From positions 125,585,669 to 125,649,668 of the forward strand of contig NC_057819.1 in assembly GCF_910594005.1 (NCBI RefSeq): a DNA stretch of 64,000 nt, in the 5' to 3' direction. How positions within the stretch are numbered: the stretch's first letter is position 1; every line of letters begins with the position of its first letter. A program made the position numbers and the translations under genes. Of this stretch, positions 1 to 10,834 are shown in pieces. This DNA is from Cervus elaphus. Its lineage: Eukaryota > Chordata > Mammalia > Artiodactyla > Cervidae. The notes below the pieces were generated by a model that was not told the DNA's origin, did not search any database, and saw nothing but the letters and a program-made list of their open reading frames with translations.

Positions 1-345
1 CAGTGGCGGTGGGAATGATGCTGGTCTTTATCCCAGTGAAGCATCTGATGTGTTTGAGCTCCAGGATAGGAATTTCACTGTGGGGTCTCTTTAGGGTGAT
101 TTCCTATGAGTTAATGATAGCTAAGCAAAGAGACACTGGGGATTGTCAGATGGGTTCTCTATACTTTAGGGGATGTTTTTCCAAAAACTTCAGGGAAACT
201 CTGGCCCAAAAAAGTTATAGGTCCTAGGAGTGAAAATGGGTCAAGGAAAATAATGAACCAGGAACAAAACAAAATCCACATATCAGACAATCTAATCACA
301 AAAGAGCTCTATGTGAAACAGTGTTGGTGGGTAGAGCTACTAAAT
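1..345. other. Unique intergenic sequence
   Basis: No recognised gene or repeat. Confidence 0.4.
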
Positions 346-361
346 AAAGCACTTCTAGTAA

Positions 362-470
362 ATTCCCTGGCAGTCCAGTGGTTAGGACTCGTTGCTTTCA
401 CTGCTGGGGCCTGGGGTTCTATCCCTGGTCCCCTGGTTGGGGAATTAGCTGTGTGGTGTAGTCCAAAAAA
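362..470 (+). mobile_element. CHR-type SINE
   Basis: attccctggcagtccagtgg head, ggggttctatccctggtccc, short A-tail. Flanked by 16-bp target duplications aaagcacttctag(t/g)aa (346-361, 471-486). Confidence 0.95.
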
Positions 471-482
471 AAAGCACTTCTA

Positions 483-1094
483 GGAAGCTGAGGTCATATT
501 TCAAAAAGATGAGGAGAGAAGAGGAAGGAGAGAAGAAAGAAGGGGGAGAGGAAACTTAGGGGCAAAGACTGAATTTTGTCAAATGGAGGAAGAAGAGAGA
601 AAAACCGCCTTGACTGAGCACCTACTGTGCACTGCTCTGCCCCCAAATTCTGTCAATCTCACCCAAGCCCTGAAGAGCGGTGCCTTTTGCATCTTTGTCA
701 CAGGGGAGCCACTCAAGGTGGCCACACCCTCAGCCATTCCCCAGATGGCCTCCCAAGGCCATGAAGACCTGCTCTAAGTTTACCTGCTCCTCCGTCAGAT
801 TCAGAAAGAAGGGAGGGCAGAGTGAGGCTAAGAGGGAACTGCAGACCCAGATAGGAAAGGAGACCCTGAGGGTGGGCGGGGAGGCTCTGAAGCAACTGGT
901 GTCAGCCCAGGGCAAGGCCACTGTCTGGGGCCGGGGGAGGTGTGGGAGCTCACCCCCCTGGCTGAGCAGCAATGCACTTTCTGTCACCCTTGAGTTCCAG
1001 AGGGGACGGAAGATGGGGCAGAAACCAGACTTGGGGAACTGGAAACCAGCGGGTATGATGTTAATCACCAGCAAAACTCTGGAATGAATCATTA
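483..1094. other. Unique intergenic sequence with an L2/MIR piece
   Basis: Purine-rich 505-600. 625-720 contains tgactgagcacctactgtgc, an old L2/MIR-type piece in antisense. No gene recognised. Confidence 0.5.
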
Positions 1095-1250
1095 AATAAA
1101 TTCATTTATTCATGCCCTTAGTCAACAAATATTTACGGAGTGTCTCTAAGTATAAGCTACTGTGTCAGGCATTAAATTGGAGTGGACTAAAGGATTTGGT
1201 GGCTACAAGCAGGGAGATGACATTATATAATTATTATAATGAAAGCAGGT
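1095..1250 (-). repeat. L2 LINE 3' end
   Basis: Antisense L2: ttcatttattcatgccctta, gtcaacaaatatttacggag, tactgtgtcaggcatt. Confidence 0.85.
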
Positions 1251-1348
1251 TCACATGAGAAGGACAGATAAACACTACGGGAATTCAAAGGGTACTTTAA
1301 AAAGGTACTTTAAAGATACTTTAAAATCTTTTATAAGATCTGAACTTG

Positions 1349-1530
1349 GGACTTCTCTGGTGATCCAGTGGCTAAGACTCTGAGCTCCCAGTGCAAGGGG
1401 CCGGAGTTCCACCCCTGGTTGGGGAACTAGATCCCACATGTCACAACTAAAGAATTGAAGATCCTGCATGCTACAACCAAGACCAGGCACAGCCACGTAA
1501 ATAAATAAATTTAAAAAAAAAAAAAAAAAA
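1349..1530 (+). mobile_element. CHR-type SINE
   Basis: ggacttctctggtgatccag head and long poly-A. Flanked by a perfect 14-bp target duplication aagatctgaacttg (1335-1348 and 1531-1544). Confidence 0.96.
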
Positions 1531-1545
1531 AAGATCTGAACTTGT

Positions 1546-1554
1546 TTCCAGGAA
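1546..1554. promoter_or_regulatory. STAT/GAS-like motif
   Basis: ttccaggaa, perfect TTCCNGGAA palindrome. Confidence 0.4.
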
Positions 1555-1669
1555 GGAACCAGACATGCAGTTAATAGGTCTATGTAGCAATGTGTATAAA
1601 GGCAAAACGACCAGAACCTAATAATGTAGAATCTGTTGAATAGATGTCCTTATGGAATAGAATAGAATA

Positions 1670-1965
1670 GAAAGTCACTTAGTCATGTCTGACTCTTTGT
1701 GACCCCATGGTCCCATGGTCTATACAGTCCATGGAGTTCTCCAGGCCAGAATACTGGAGTGGGTAGCCTTTCCCTTCTTCAGGGGATCTTCCCAGGGACT
1801 GAACCCTCCCATTGCAGGTGGAGTCTTTACTAGCTGAGCCACAGGGGAAGGCCAAGAATACTGGAATGGGTAGCCTATCCATTCTCCAGCAGATCTTCCT
1901 GACCCAGGAATTGAACTGAGATCTTCTGCATTGCAGGCGGATTCTTTACCCACTGAGCTGTCAGC
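1670..1965 (-). mobile_element. Bov-tA SINE with partial second unit
   Basis: Antisense: agtcacttagtcatgtctga to gctgagccacaggggaaggc, then a second unit starting caagaatactggaatgggta and ending cccactgagctgtc. Preceded by a short (gaata)n. Confidence 0.93.
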
Positions 1966-2017
1966 CAATCAAAACAGTTTATAATGGAATACTCTATAGC
2001 CAATCAAAACAGTTTAG
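1964..2017. repeat. 35-bp offset direct duplication
   Basis: The 19-base string agccaatcaaaacagttta occurs at 1964-1982 and exactly again at 1999-2017, straddling the end of a Bov-tA. Confidence 0.93.
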
Positions 2018-2358
2018 CTATACACTTATTCATATGTGAAGATATTCACAAAATATTAGTAAGTTAACAAAGCAGATAATAAAAGAGTATTTAGGTATGA
2101 TGGAATTTTATGAATTTTTGATGTATGTATTTTTAGACGTTTTTAGAAACTTGTAGAAATATATACCAAAATGTTTGAAGTGCTTATCTTGCTTTATAAT
2201 TCTTGTTCTTTTATCTGTATTTTGGAATCTTAATACAATGGATATTGACTATCCTTTTTTCAAGGATAAAAAAATGTTAAACCTAACTATTAGCAACTCA
2301 GGCCAAATAAGTCCTTGTTTCTTTGACAAGACTGTCAAATCATAGAAATACTATGGAT
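1983..2358 (+). mobile_element. AT-rich old retroelement sequence (probable L1 3' part)
   Basis: ttgctttataattcttgttc, ttttatctgtattttggaat and attcacaaaatatt fit an eroded L1 3' end. Boundaries uncertain. Confidence 0.4.
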
Positions 2359-2359
2359 A

Positions 2360-2488
2360 GGGAATTCCCTGTTCCCTGGAAGTTCAGTGGTTAGACTCCC
2401 CACTTCCATTGCAGGGAACCCAGGTTCTATCCCTGGTCAGGAAAATAAGATCCTGCAAGCCAAGCAGTGTGGCCAGGGAAAAAAAAGT
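2360..2488 (+). mobile_element. CHR-type SINE
   Basis: ggaattccctgttccctgga head with a short internal duplication (ttccctgttccctgg), aggttctatccctggtcagg, A-run end. Confidence 0.9.
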
Positions 2489-2517
2489 TGCTATAACTAT
2501 AGAATACCTTGATTCCA

Positions 2518-2850
2518 TGAGAACGTCTGGTGGCACAGTGGATAGGAATCCTCCTGCCAGTGCAGGGGACATGGGTTCAATCCCTGGTCCAGGAAGATTC
2601 CACATGCTGCAGAGCAACTAAGCCTGCATGCCATAACTACTCCGAGCTCTAGAGCCTGCAAGCCGCAACTAGTGAAGTCCAAGAGCCTAGAGCCTGTGCT
2701 CCACAGTAAGAAGCCACCATAATGAGAAGCCTGCACCCCACAATGAAGAGTAACCCCCACTCGTCATAACTAGAGAAAGTCCATACAAAGCAAGGAACCC
2801 CAGTGCAGCCAAAAAATAAATTAATTAACTTAATTAAATTTAAAAAAAAG
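2518..2850 (+). mobile_element. CHR-type SINE, long-body form
   Basis: gagaacgtctggtggcacag head, acatgggttcaatccctggt, repeated caactag/ccgcaact body units, tail aaaaaataaattaattaac. Confidence 0.9.
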
Positions 2851-2928
2851 AAAAGGTAGGCCTGAAAATAGTATGGTTAGGTTGTAGCAGGTAGAAATAG
2901 TTACTAAAAACAAAACAAAAAGTACCAG

Positions 2929-3050
2929 ACTTCCCTGTTGGTCCAGTGGTTAAAACTCTGTGCTTTCACAGAGGGAATGTGAATTTGATCCCTGGTCAGG
3001 GAAGTTCCACATGCTGCAGGAAGACACAACTAAAAAGGAAAAAAAAAAAG
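2929..3050 (+). mobile_element. CHR-type SINE
   Basis: gacttccctgttggtccagt head, atttgatccctggtcaggga, poly-A end. One of a run of SINEs over 2.3-3.2 kb. Confidence 0.92.
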
Positions 3051-3058
3051 CAATTGCA

Positions 3059-3194
3059 TGGGACTTACCTGGCGGTCTGGTGGTTAAGACTCCTTGCTCC
3101 CAATGCAGGGGACATGGGTTTGATCCCTGGTCAGGAAACTAAGATCCTGCATGCTACTCGGCTAAAAACAAACAAACAAAACCAAAAAAAGCAA
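3059..3194 (+). mobile_element. CHR-type SINE
   Basis: tgggacttacctggcggtct head, ggacatgggtttgatccctg, A-rich tail with (aaac)n. Confidence 0.93.
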
Positions 3195-4166
3195 TCAATT
3201 GGTAAACAATGCCCATCCGAAGGTAAGTCTTTACAGATGTGCCACAAATCTCTGGCCTTCTTGTTGAACATGTTCATCCGTGACTGGAATGAAGACCACG
3301 AAGGCAAATGACCAGATTTTCAAAGAAAACAAAATTCAGGGGGATAATCCCATTCACCTGGATTCAGACATGACAGGCCAGAACAACAAGATGAAAGAGA
3401 CAGATGAAGTCGAAAAGGATTGAATAAATAGTCCTGAATCAGATGCTCCAGGGGCCCTAGAACTGAGAGGCCTGGGTTGGGCGGAGAGATGTGGAAGAAT
3501 GGAAACTCACAATCTGTGAGAGGGGGGACGGTGAGCTTCACCAGCTAGGTGATGATCCTGGGGAGATGGCTTCCCCCAGATCAGAGGACACGGGAAGTTT
3601 CCAGGAGGCTGATTTCAACACAGTACAACGAAAGAGGAAACAGCGCTCTTCTGAGTGCCAGGTACTCAGAGTACCATTTCCTCCAGCCGTCCCAAGAGCC
3701 CACCCCAACCTCCCCAGAGGAACCAGGGGATGGTGGGGAGCGGGGATGAGGCAAGACAGGACTGCTCCAGCAGAGGCTGGCTCACCCCCAGGAGGCTGGA
3801 CCAGAGGACCCCCAGCTCCTTTTCCAACTGGCTGGGAGCACCTCCCCTGGGTCTCCCTTAGGTTTGCACCAGAGAAGTGGGAAGTGACCTCACAAAGCCA
3901 AGACAGGGCCCTTGAGTAGGGGTGTCCCTGGGGAAGCCAGCACTGGCCAACTGGCCATTGGAGCAGTGACAACAGTCTGCTGACAGTGCAGAGAAGGAGG
4001 TGGAGCAGGAGAAGCAGAGAAAACAGAAGGGGCAAAGAAAGGAAAAAACCCCAACAAATGAAGAAAAAAAATGAAGAAACAGCAAAACAAACAAAAAATA
4101 GGGGAAAGAAAAAAAGGAAGGCAGGACAGAAGAAGCAGAGTGGGAAATCCAAAGGCAGAAAGAGGA
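3195..4166. other. Unique intergenic sequence
   Basis: No recognised gene. The purine-rich stretch 3985-4160 on the + strand makes long chance frames, including 281 codons on the minus strand. Confidence 0.5.
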
Positions 4167-4350
4167 TGGACTTCCCTGGTGGTCCAGTGGCTAAGACTCC
4201 ATACTCTCGATGCAGGGGGCTGGGGTTCGATCCCTGGTCAGGGAACTGGATCCCACAGGCCTCAACTAAGAGTTCACATGCCGCAACTAAAGATCCTTTG
4301 TGTTGCAACAAAGATCCGGTGCAGCCAAATAATTTTTTTTTTTTTTTAAT
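4167..4350 (+). mobile_element. CHR-type SINE
   Basis: tggacttccctggtggtcca head, ggctggggttcgatccctgg, body with gccgcaactaaagatc, tail with a T-run (tttttttttttt) where an A-run is expected. Confidence 0.93.
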
Positions 4351-4779
4351 AAAAGAGAGAGAGAGAGGAACAAAGGGAAACACAGGAAAGGGACCATCAG
4401 GAACAGATAAGGAAGCTGTGGAGGAGGCTGCAGAGAGACCCGCCTGAAGGTGGGCACCAGCACCACGCAGCCCGGAAGGGATCTCTCATCCACTGAGGAG
4501 GTGAGAGGAACAGGTGTGGGGTGGGTGTGTGGGGTTTGAGACCGAGGACTGCCCTGAGCCAGAGTCACCCTCAATCAGACGCATCTCCACCTGAAGCCGT
4601 GCCCGAGCACCCATGTGTCAGCGTGTGCAGGGTGCAAGGAGGTTTCAGAAAATGAGGACGCCCTCCTCCAGGCCACCGCTCCTGATTCATCTTGGAGCAG
4701 GTAGACCAGTGTGGACACATGAAAGATCACCAACAGTCAAGGAGAACACACAGCTCATCTCAAGGAGTGATAAAGACAT

Positions 4780-4905
4780 AGTGGACTCTGGAGTCAGGAA
4801 GACCCCAGTTCAGATCCAGACTTGGTGCTGTGTGGCCCCCAGCAGCTCCTTAACATCTCTGAGCCTCAGTTTTCCTCTGTGTTATGAAGATAGATGAGAC
4901 AGTAA
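4780..4905 (+). repeat. MIR SINE remnant
   Basis: Sense MIR: ctctggagtcaggaagaccc, cagttcagatccagacttgg, ctgagcctcagttttcctct. Confidence 0.88.
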
Positions 4906-4909
4906 GTGT

Positions 4910-5857
4910 GCAAACGCTGGGTCACTTTCACCCCCATAAACGTGATCACACCTTAACTCTGAAGTGAGTAATTCCAGCCCTAAGTGTGAAGACAAGCTGG
5001 AGAGTTTAGGGCGTCTCCGAGGGAAGACACAGCCTGGGCCCTGAAGCAATCTTCCTTCACTAACTATTTTGGTTTTGAACCCACCAATCAGAGAGTAGAC
5101 AGGCTCCCAGCACAGATCTTAGAGGCAAGTGGAAAATGCCAGGGGGCTTGAGCCTTCCCAGGCTGGAAGGGCTGGGCCCTAGGGACCTAGACAGCCGGGC
5201 GTCTGCATGACTCTTGGGTGCTAACAAGGCCCCTGGCCCAGGGACCTGGCTGTGGGCAGCCTGTAAGGTCGGACACTTGGGCAGCAGCTGCTGGCTTTGC
5301 AGACAGTGGGGAGTCCATAAGGCGTGTCCCACAGGCCCACAGATGACCACACAATGCCACAGCTGGGGGCAGAGCTAGCAGAGGGCTCATTCGGCCCAGT
5401 CCCGGGAGGGTCCGGCCGGGGGAGTGCTCCAGGTCCAGCCTCCAGAGCGGCACTCCCTGGATGCATCACCGTGGGGTGCAGAACCCCCTCACTGGGGGCC
5501 GTCCCTGGCCTGGAGCCTCAGCTGCTATCCCAGCCTCCAGGAGGGACGGGGCAGAGCCACCCGTGAGTCACTGTGCCCACTTCCTGCCACATGGAAGCCG
5601 TGGCTGAGTCACTGGCCCCCCAAAGGGAAAGACTGGCCACAAGGCCGGAAAGCTGGAGCCCGATGGTGGCAGGAGTGTGTGGGGGGTGCTGACTCCACGA
5701 AGCCACTGCTGCCCTGTCCCATGGCCGAGGTGCCTCCTGCCCAGCCAGGGGTCCTCCAAGCAGGACCGACCCGCCCCCAGCAGGACGGGCTATTTCTCCC
5801 CTCTGCCCTAAACCCCAACAGTAACAGTTGTAAAATGCCCTTCAAAACAAAACAGAA
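4910..5857. other. Unique GC-rich intergenic sequence
   Basis: No recognised gene. Chance frames on both strands (207 codons at 5424-6047, +, running into L1). Confidence 0.5.
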
Positions 5858-6115
5858 AAGCCCAACTTTTAATTTTGAAATAACTCAGGCTTACAGAAAA
5901 ATTTCAAAAATACTACAAAAAACTCCCGTATACCTTTCACCCAAATACCCCAAACATTCACATTATGCCACATTTGTGTTACCATGTTCTTTCTCCCGCT
6001 CGCCTCATTTCCCCCGTTGGCTATTTGAGAGTCAGTTGCAAACATGATGCCTCTTTCCCCTGAAACACTTGGGCGGCTTGCATTGCCCTAAAAAGAACGG
6101 TGCCTCACCAAAAGG
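5858..6115 (-). mobile_element. Old L1 fragment, antisense
   Basis: tttgaaataactcaggctta, cagaaaaatttcaaaaatac, cccgtatacctttcacccaa are reverse-strand L1 words. Confidence 0.65.
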
Positions 6116-6118
6116 TAT

Positions 6119-6204
6119 GCAGAACTTCCCTGCCCCAGGGATCGAACCCATGCCCCCTGCCTTGGCAGTGTGGAGTCCTAACCACCAGACCTCCAGGGGA
6201 GTCC
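6119..6204 (-). mobile_element. CHR-type SINE, antisense, partial
   Basis: ccagggatcgaacccatgcc and taaccaccagacctccaggg mark the reversed head; the tail is missing. Confidence 0.88.
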
Positions 6205-6239
6205 AACAAGGGCATGTCTTACAGAGGCAACATCAACCT

Positions 6240-7030
6240 CAGGAAAGGGGCTTCACGTCGGGTGCTTTTTATACACCTTCTCAGATGCTTCTGGCCTGTG
6301 GTGCCAGCCATGGAGGTGCGGTGGGGTCCCCACCTAGCCACACTTGACCCAAGCCTAGCACCCCAAGCTCTTCCCTCTCGCCCCACCAGGAGTGCCGAAG
6401 AACCGCTAGGCATCTGTGATGTCTGGTACATCAATTCACTGGAGGCTGAATTTGGGTATCGATTCTCCCTTCCGCCCGGCATCTGTGCTTTGGCTCATGT
6501 TGTTCAGCCTCTTGGAAGACATCACAGGCGACAGTGATCAGTCATACCTACGTTCTCAGGGGCAGGCCGTCACACAGGGCCCACACCTGAAACAAAGCCC
6601 CATGCTTGGGGTTTAGTGCTCTGCAGTCCCCTTGAAATTCTTCATAACGTTACCTTTCAATCCGTGTTGTCTGTGTGAAGCCTAATGGGATGATGGGGCT
6701 TGCAGTGGGGGCTGGAGCCTCAGCTCCAATGGGGTCCTGCCTCCCAACTTCCAGGGACGGGTTCTTGGTCACAGCTCTCTCACCCCCAACCAGCGACCCC
6801 TGCCGCCACCACCCTAGCCCTGCTGCTCCCACCATATTCTTGCTTCTGCTCACATTGCACCCAAACCCCTAAGTATCCAGTCTCCTGGGCACAGGCCCCC
6901 ATGGGAGAGGGAAGCACAGCTTCCTGCCCTCCTGATAATCACAGCAGAAATGTCCTCTTCATTTCTAAAGCTGCTCCCCAAGCTAAGCCCCTAGCGCTTT
7001 GTCAGCATCCCCTCCAGCAGGTACTGTCCT
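6240..7030. other. Unique intergenic sequence
   Basis: No recognised gene or repeat. Confidence 0.45.
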
Positions 7031-7165
7031 GCCACCCATTTCACAGATGAGATAACAGAATCTCAGAGAGGTTAACTCGCCCGAGGTCCACCAGCCATGA
7101 ATGGAGCTGGATTCAAACCCAGCTCTTCCTGCTCTGAAGCCCAAGCTGTCACTCAGCCACTGATT
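7030..7165 (-). repeat. MIR SINE remnant
   Basis: Antisense MIR: catttcacagatgagataac, cagagaggttaactcgcccg, gattcaaacccagctcttcc. Confidence 0.88.
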
Positions 7166-7206
7166 TGGTTGTTTATAAGGTCTCTCCTCTGATCATCTAG
7201 AAGCAG

Positions 7207-7245
7207 TGTGTGTGTGTGTGGGTGTGTGTGTGTGTGTGTGTGCGC
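7207..7245. repeat. TG microsatellite
   Basis: (tg)n with one ggg interruption, ending gtgcgcgc. Confidence 0.95.
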
Positions 7246-7446
7246 GCTCAGTCGTGTCTGACTCTTCGTGACCCTATGGACTGTAGCCTGCCAGGCTCCT
7301 CTGTCCATGGAATTTTCCAGGCAAGAATACTAGAGTGGGTTGCCATTCCCTTTTCCGGGGATCTTCCTGACCCAGGGGTTGAACCCATGTCTCTTGTTCC
7401 TCCTGCATTGGCAGGCGGATCCTTTACCGCTGAGCCACCTGGGAAA
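7246..7446 (-). mobile_element. Bov-tA SINE
   Basis: Antisense: gcgctcagtcgtgtctgact to ctgagccacctggga. It directly follows a TG microsatellite, a common arrangement for this SINE's tail end. Confidence 0.95.
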
Positions 7447-7879
7447 AAGCAGTGTAACTGATCTCATTCTGTGGACCACCTAAGGAAAAGCTTGGGACCT
7501 GGAGCTGGGAGTGAGGTTGGTGAGACCCATGGGAGTGACGCTGGCGCGTTAGGCCACGTGGACCCAGGACGGGCTCTCCGAGGTGGCCGAGCTGGGGCTG
7601 AGTCTGGGCCAGTCCTGTGTCCTTGCCTGCGGCCCAGCTCACATTCCCACCAGCTGGGGAAAGCGGGTCTGAGTCATCGGAGTCCCTGTGCCCGACTCCT
7701 CACACATACAGGTTGCATTCCGGCCCCTGGATCTCAGTAAAACCCCATTAACTTCTCAGCTCTCCCCACCTTCTTCCCTGAAAGAAATGAAAATCTCAAG
7801 CTGGGGAGGAGGTCGCTTGATACAAGCTCTTTAGTCTGCAAAAAAAGGACCTGGGTATCAGATAGAGGTCCTGATGGAC

Positions 7880-8000
7880 TGAAAGAAGTCTGGGCTTACA
7901 CCATGGGTGGAATCCCATCCCCACGCCAATCAACCTCTCGGAGTCTCAACAGTTTCCTGGCTGGGGCTGATGATAGTAGTAACTTCCAGGAAGAATCCCC
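7880..8000 (+). repeat. MIR SINE remnant (diverged)
   Basis: gggtggaatcccatccccac, caacctctcggagtctcaac, gctgatgatagtagtaac. Confidence 0.6.
7984..7992. promoter_or_regulatory. STAT/GAS-like motif
   Basis: ttccaggaa, perfect TTCCNGGAA palindrome between two MIR remnants. Confidence 0.4.
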
Positions 8001-8059
8001 AGGACCGTGAAATACAAGGGCCTTCTGGAGAGAGCTCTAGGGACTGCACCTGATACTTT

Positions 8060-8205
8060 GTGATGTCATCACCCCTGGACAGATCTGTTAGGGGGGCACT
8101 GTTAGCTTCCTCACTTTACAGAGGAGGAAACAGAGGCTCAGAGAGGTTAAGTAACCTGTGGAAGGCAGCCCAGCTAGCAAAGCAGAGCCAAGGTCTACCA
8201 GACAA
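8060..8205 (-). repeat. MIR SINE remnant
   Basis: Antisense MIR: gaggaaacagaggctcagag followed by aggttaagtaacctgtgg. Confidence 0.85.
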
Positions 8206-8394
8206 CTGGGCAGAGCAGCCACCCTTTCCATCAGACACTGACCCCAGAGGAGCAGCAGGCACTGGCCACCCGCCTAGGGCTCCTAGAGTCCACCGCTACA
8301 GCCATCCCACACCGGCCAGCCCCGGAGGAGCAAGGAAACCGACCCCCTCCAGATAAACAAAGCACTTCCTCCCCAAAGCCTGGGCCCAGAAGGA

Positions 8395-8750
8395 GGAGGT
8401 GCCCCGAACAACTGTTTATAGAGACAGATGTTTGGGACGGAAAAAGAGAGACAGCCCTCCTCCATCCCCATGGAGACAGAGGAAGTTTGCAACTTGGGCA
8501 GAGGCAACTGGAATTGAAAAAGGAGAAGGGGAGAGAAGGGAGGGAACCAGATCTGACCCGCTGGAAACAGTCTGACATTTTCAGATGCTGGTGCCTAACA
8601 AAGAGGTGTTGCTGTGGCAACCAGGCCTGCGGGCTCTGGGCTGCCAATCTCGGCTGGACCCAGGGCCAGAGCCAGAAGATAAATCAGCACACGTGGGGGG
8701 ATAAATACCGCCGAAGAGCAAATAAATAAGCACATACTCACCTAGGGGCC
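8395..8750. promoter_or_regulatory. Candidate enhancer around an RFX palindrome
   Basis: Repeat-free block with gttgctgtggcaac (8608-8621), cagcacacgtggg (E-box), agataaatc and ggataaatacc (GATA-like) and gcaaataaataagc (forkhead-like). Evidence is motif clustering only. Confidence 0.4.
8608..8621. promoter_or_regulatory. RFX X-box-like palindrome
   Basis: gttgctgtggcaac, close to the ideal RFX site GTTGCCATGGCAAC. Confidence 0.5.
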
Positions 8751-8754
8751 TCTG

Positions 8755-10260
8755 AGCCCCGGGGCCTCCTGGGGACCACGGCACAGTGGAGAGGCTGCTC
8801 ACGGGCCCTTCCCTTCGCTCTCGTTACTCCCCCTCTCCTTGCATCCTTCTCTATTTTCTTCCATTTCCCCCTCTCTCTTCCACACTCTCCCTCCCTCTTT
8901 CCCTCTCACTTCCCCCACCTCCTTGCTTTGTTTCTCCCTAAGTGTTCAACCTTTGCTCCTGCTCTGGCCTAGGAACCTCATTCCCATCTTCCTGTTGGCA
9001 GCTGGCAGGTGACCCTCGGCTCAGCTGATAGCAGAGGGCTGTTTTGCAGTAGAGTGAGGCCCCCGGCGGGAGACGGGGGCCCAGCATGGCCATGTGCTGT
9101 CTCTGGCTGGAGACCCTGGGCATTTCAGGCTGTAGTTATGGGGAAGAAGATGGGGAGAGCTGGAAAAGAGCTTTGGGCTTCTACTAAGGAATATAGCTCC
9201 TCGGAGTTCCCCTGTCTGGCTCCCCAGCCCCTCCATCTGCACTTACTTCCCCTCCCCAGCAGAGTCATCCGTCTCCCTGGGGTTGGCACTGCTTCCTCAA
9301 GCCTCTGGATGAAAACCCACAACGTCTGATGGTGACGTTGTCATCTCACTGCCCCCCAGAACCGTGATGTGCGTTGCAGGACCCACACGGTGGCTACCCA
9401 CAGTCTGACCTGTCCCGAGACCCTGCTGCCTCGCCGCACCCGTCACCAGAATCCCAGCCTTCTCCTCCAGCCCCACTGGAAGAACCCATCTCTCTCCTCC
9501 TTGTTTCTCTCCAGGGGAGGAGGGGGATGGGGGAACTTCCGATGAACTCTGGCCTAGGTGATGGGAATCCCTGAAGCCAGGACATTCTGTGGGAAAGAGC
9601 TAGAAGGGTGAGCTGAGCTGCAGTGGTCCTGGGGTCAGGGCCTGCAAGTCCAGAGGAGGGGCCCGTACCTTCCTGCCTCCAACCTCACAAACCTCCCGAG
9701 ACACCCGTGATGGGAAGGGAGGCCACAGCTGGACCACATGTTTATCCAGCCTGGCCCGCCCAGGAGCTCGCCCCAATTCCCAGGCTGACGATGGGACTGG
9801 GAAGGTGTCAGGGTAATCGTCCTCTTCTGACATATGGGGAGGCTAACACTTGGCAAGAAGGATTGGAATGGAGGCTGAATAAAGGCCGTGGCCAGTAGGG
9901 ATGTGTCCACGGCTGGGGGGCAGGGAGGACAGCTGTTACAGGCTGTGTTCTGGGGGGTTCAGACGGGAGGCTGAGGAAGGGCGACGGGGGACTATGGAAT
10001 CAGGGATCCACCTCCCTGGGTCTATCCCTGAGATGGAAGTCCAGAATCGAGTCACAAGGAATGCTACCATAAGGGCAGGGGCTGATGGGACCCTCCATCA
10101 GTGCCAAGCAAGCTTGATACCAAGGATGAAAGGCAGCCTGGGCTCCCCAGCTGACGACTGGAGCAACCAGGCCACACCTTCTAGAGGCCAAGCTTCAGGA
10201 CAGAGGCCCAGGCCCAGGCCAGTGCTGCCCAGCCACCCAGGAAGCAGCCTGTAGGCTCAG
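8755..10260. other. Unique intergenic sequence with a polypyrimidine tract
   Basis: No recognised gene. 8808-8940 on the + strand is a C/T-rich tract (cctctctcttccacactctc). The rest is GC-rich unique sequence. Confidence 0.5.
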
Positions 10261-10261
10261 T

Positions 10262-10385
10262 TCCTCCTCCTGTCCCAGCTCGCTGGGAGACCCCGGGCAG
10301 GTTACTTAACCTCTCTGGGTTTCGGTTGCCTTGTCTATTAAATGGAGATAATAGCTATGCTTCGCTCACATGTTATGAAGATCAA
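10262..10385 (+). repeat. MIR SINE remnant
   Basis: Sense MIR: gggcaggttacttaacctct, ctgggtttcggttgccttgt, aaatggagataatagc. Confidence 0.85.
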
Positions 10386-10397
10386 AAGAGACAATGT

Positions 10398-10535
10398 GGG
10401 GACTTCCCTGATAGTCCAGTGGCTAAGATTCAGTGCTCCCAGTGCAGGGGGCCTGGGCTCAACTCCTGGTCAGGGAACTAGATCCCTCATGCCGCAACTA
10501 AGACTGATGCAGCCAAATAAATAAAAAGTGTTTTG
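10398..10535 (+). mobile_element. CHR-type SINE
   Basis: gggacttccctgatagtcca head, gcctgggctcaactcctgg, tail ccaaataaataaaaagtg. Confidence 0.93.
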
Positions 10536-10544
10536 TTTTTTTTT

Positions 10545-10640
10545 TTAAAAAGAGAGAGACATCAGCTGAAACTACCACAACATTGTCAATAGACTATACC
10601 CTAACAGAAAATAAAAAGTTAAAAGTTTGGGGGGGAATAA
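10545..10640 (+). mobile_element. Artiodactyl L1-like 3' tail (probable)
   Basis: ctaccacaacattgtcaata, gactatacc and aaaataaaaagttaaaag resemble the 3' terminus of artiodactyl L1. It directly follows the CHR SINE tail. Confidence 0.6.
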
Positions 10641-10669
10641 AAGAGAGAAAGACAATGTGTAGGAAGCAC

Positions 10670-10735
10670 ACTTAATTGTCAAACACTTATTGAGCACCTA
10701 CTGTGTGCCAGGTCTGGTGCTGGGCTATTAGGAAA
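10670..10735 (-). repeat. L2 LINE 3' end
   Basis: acacttattgagcacctact followed by gtgtgccaggtctggtgctg. Confidence 0.75.
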
Positions 10736-10834
10736 GAAGCAGGGCAGGGCATTGTGAGTATATCCCACAGGCTGGTCCCACCTGGTCAGGGAAGGGATGT
10801 GTCAGCTGTGGCCCAAGAGGGGGGCAACCAAGAA

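Noticed and set aside
2361..3194. Run of four sense SINEs as a possible tandem array
   Set aside because: They are different forms (short and long body) with separate tails; independent insertions rather than an array.
4167..4350. tRNA-like A/B-box sequences within CHR SINEs (this one as example)
   Set aside because: They are SINE heads derived from tRNA and lack a full cloverleaf with CCA-proximal stem; not tRNA genes.
3538..4383. 281-codon minus-strand open frame
   Set aside because: It begins in a SINE and crosses a polypyrimidine tract, giving low-complexity Phe/Leu-rich sequence with no domain.
7210..7461. Recurring peptide CPTLCDPMDCSPPGSSVHGI seen in many short frames
   Set aside because: It is the translation of the Bov-tA SINE body, not a protein family; it appears at every antisense Bov-tA.
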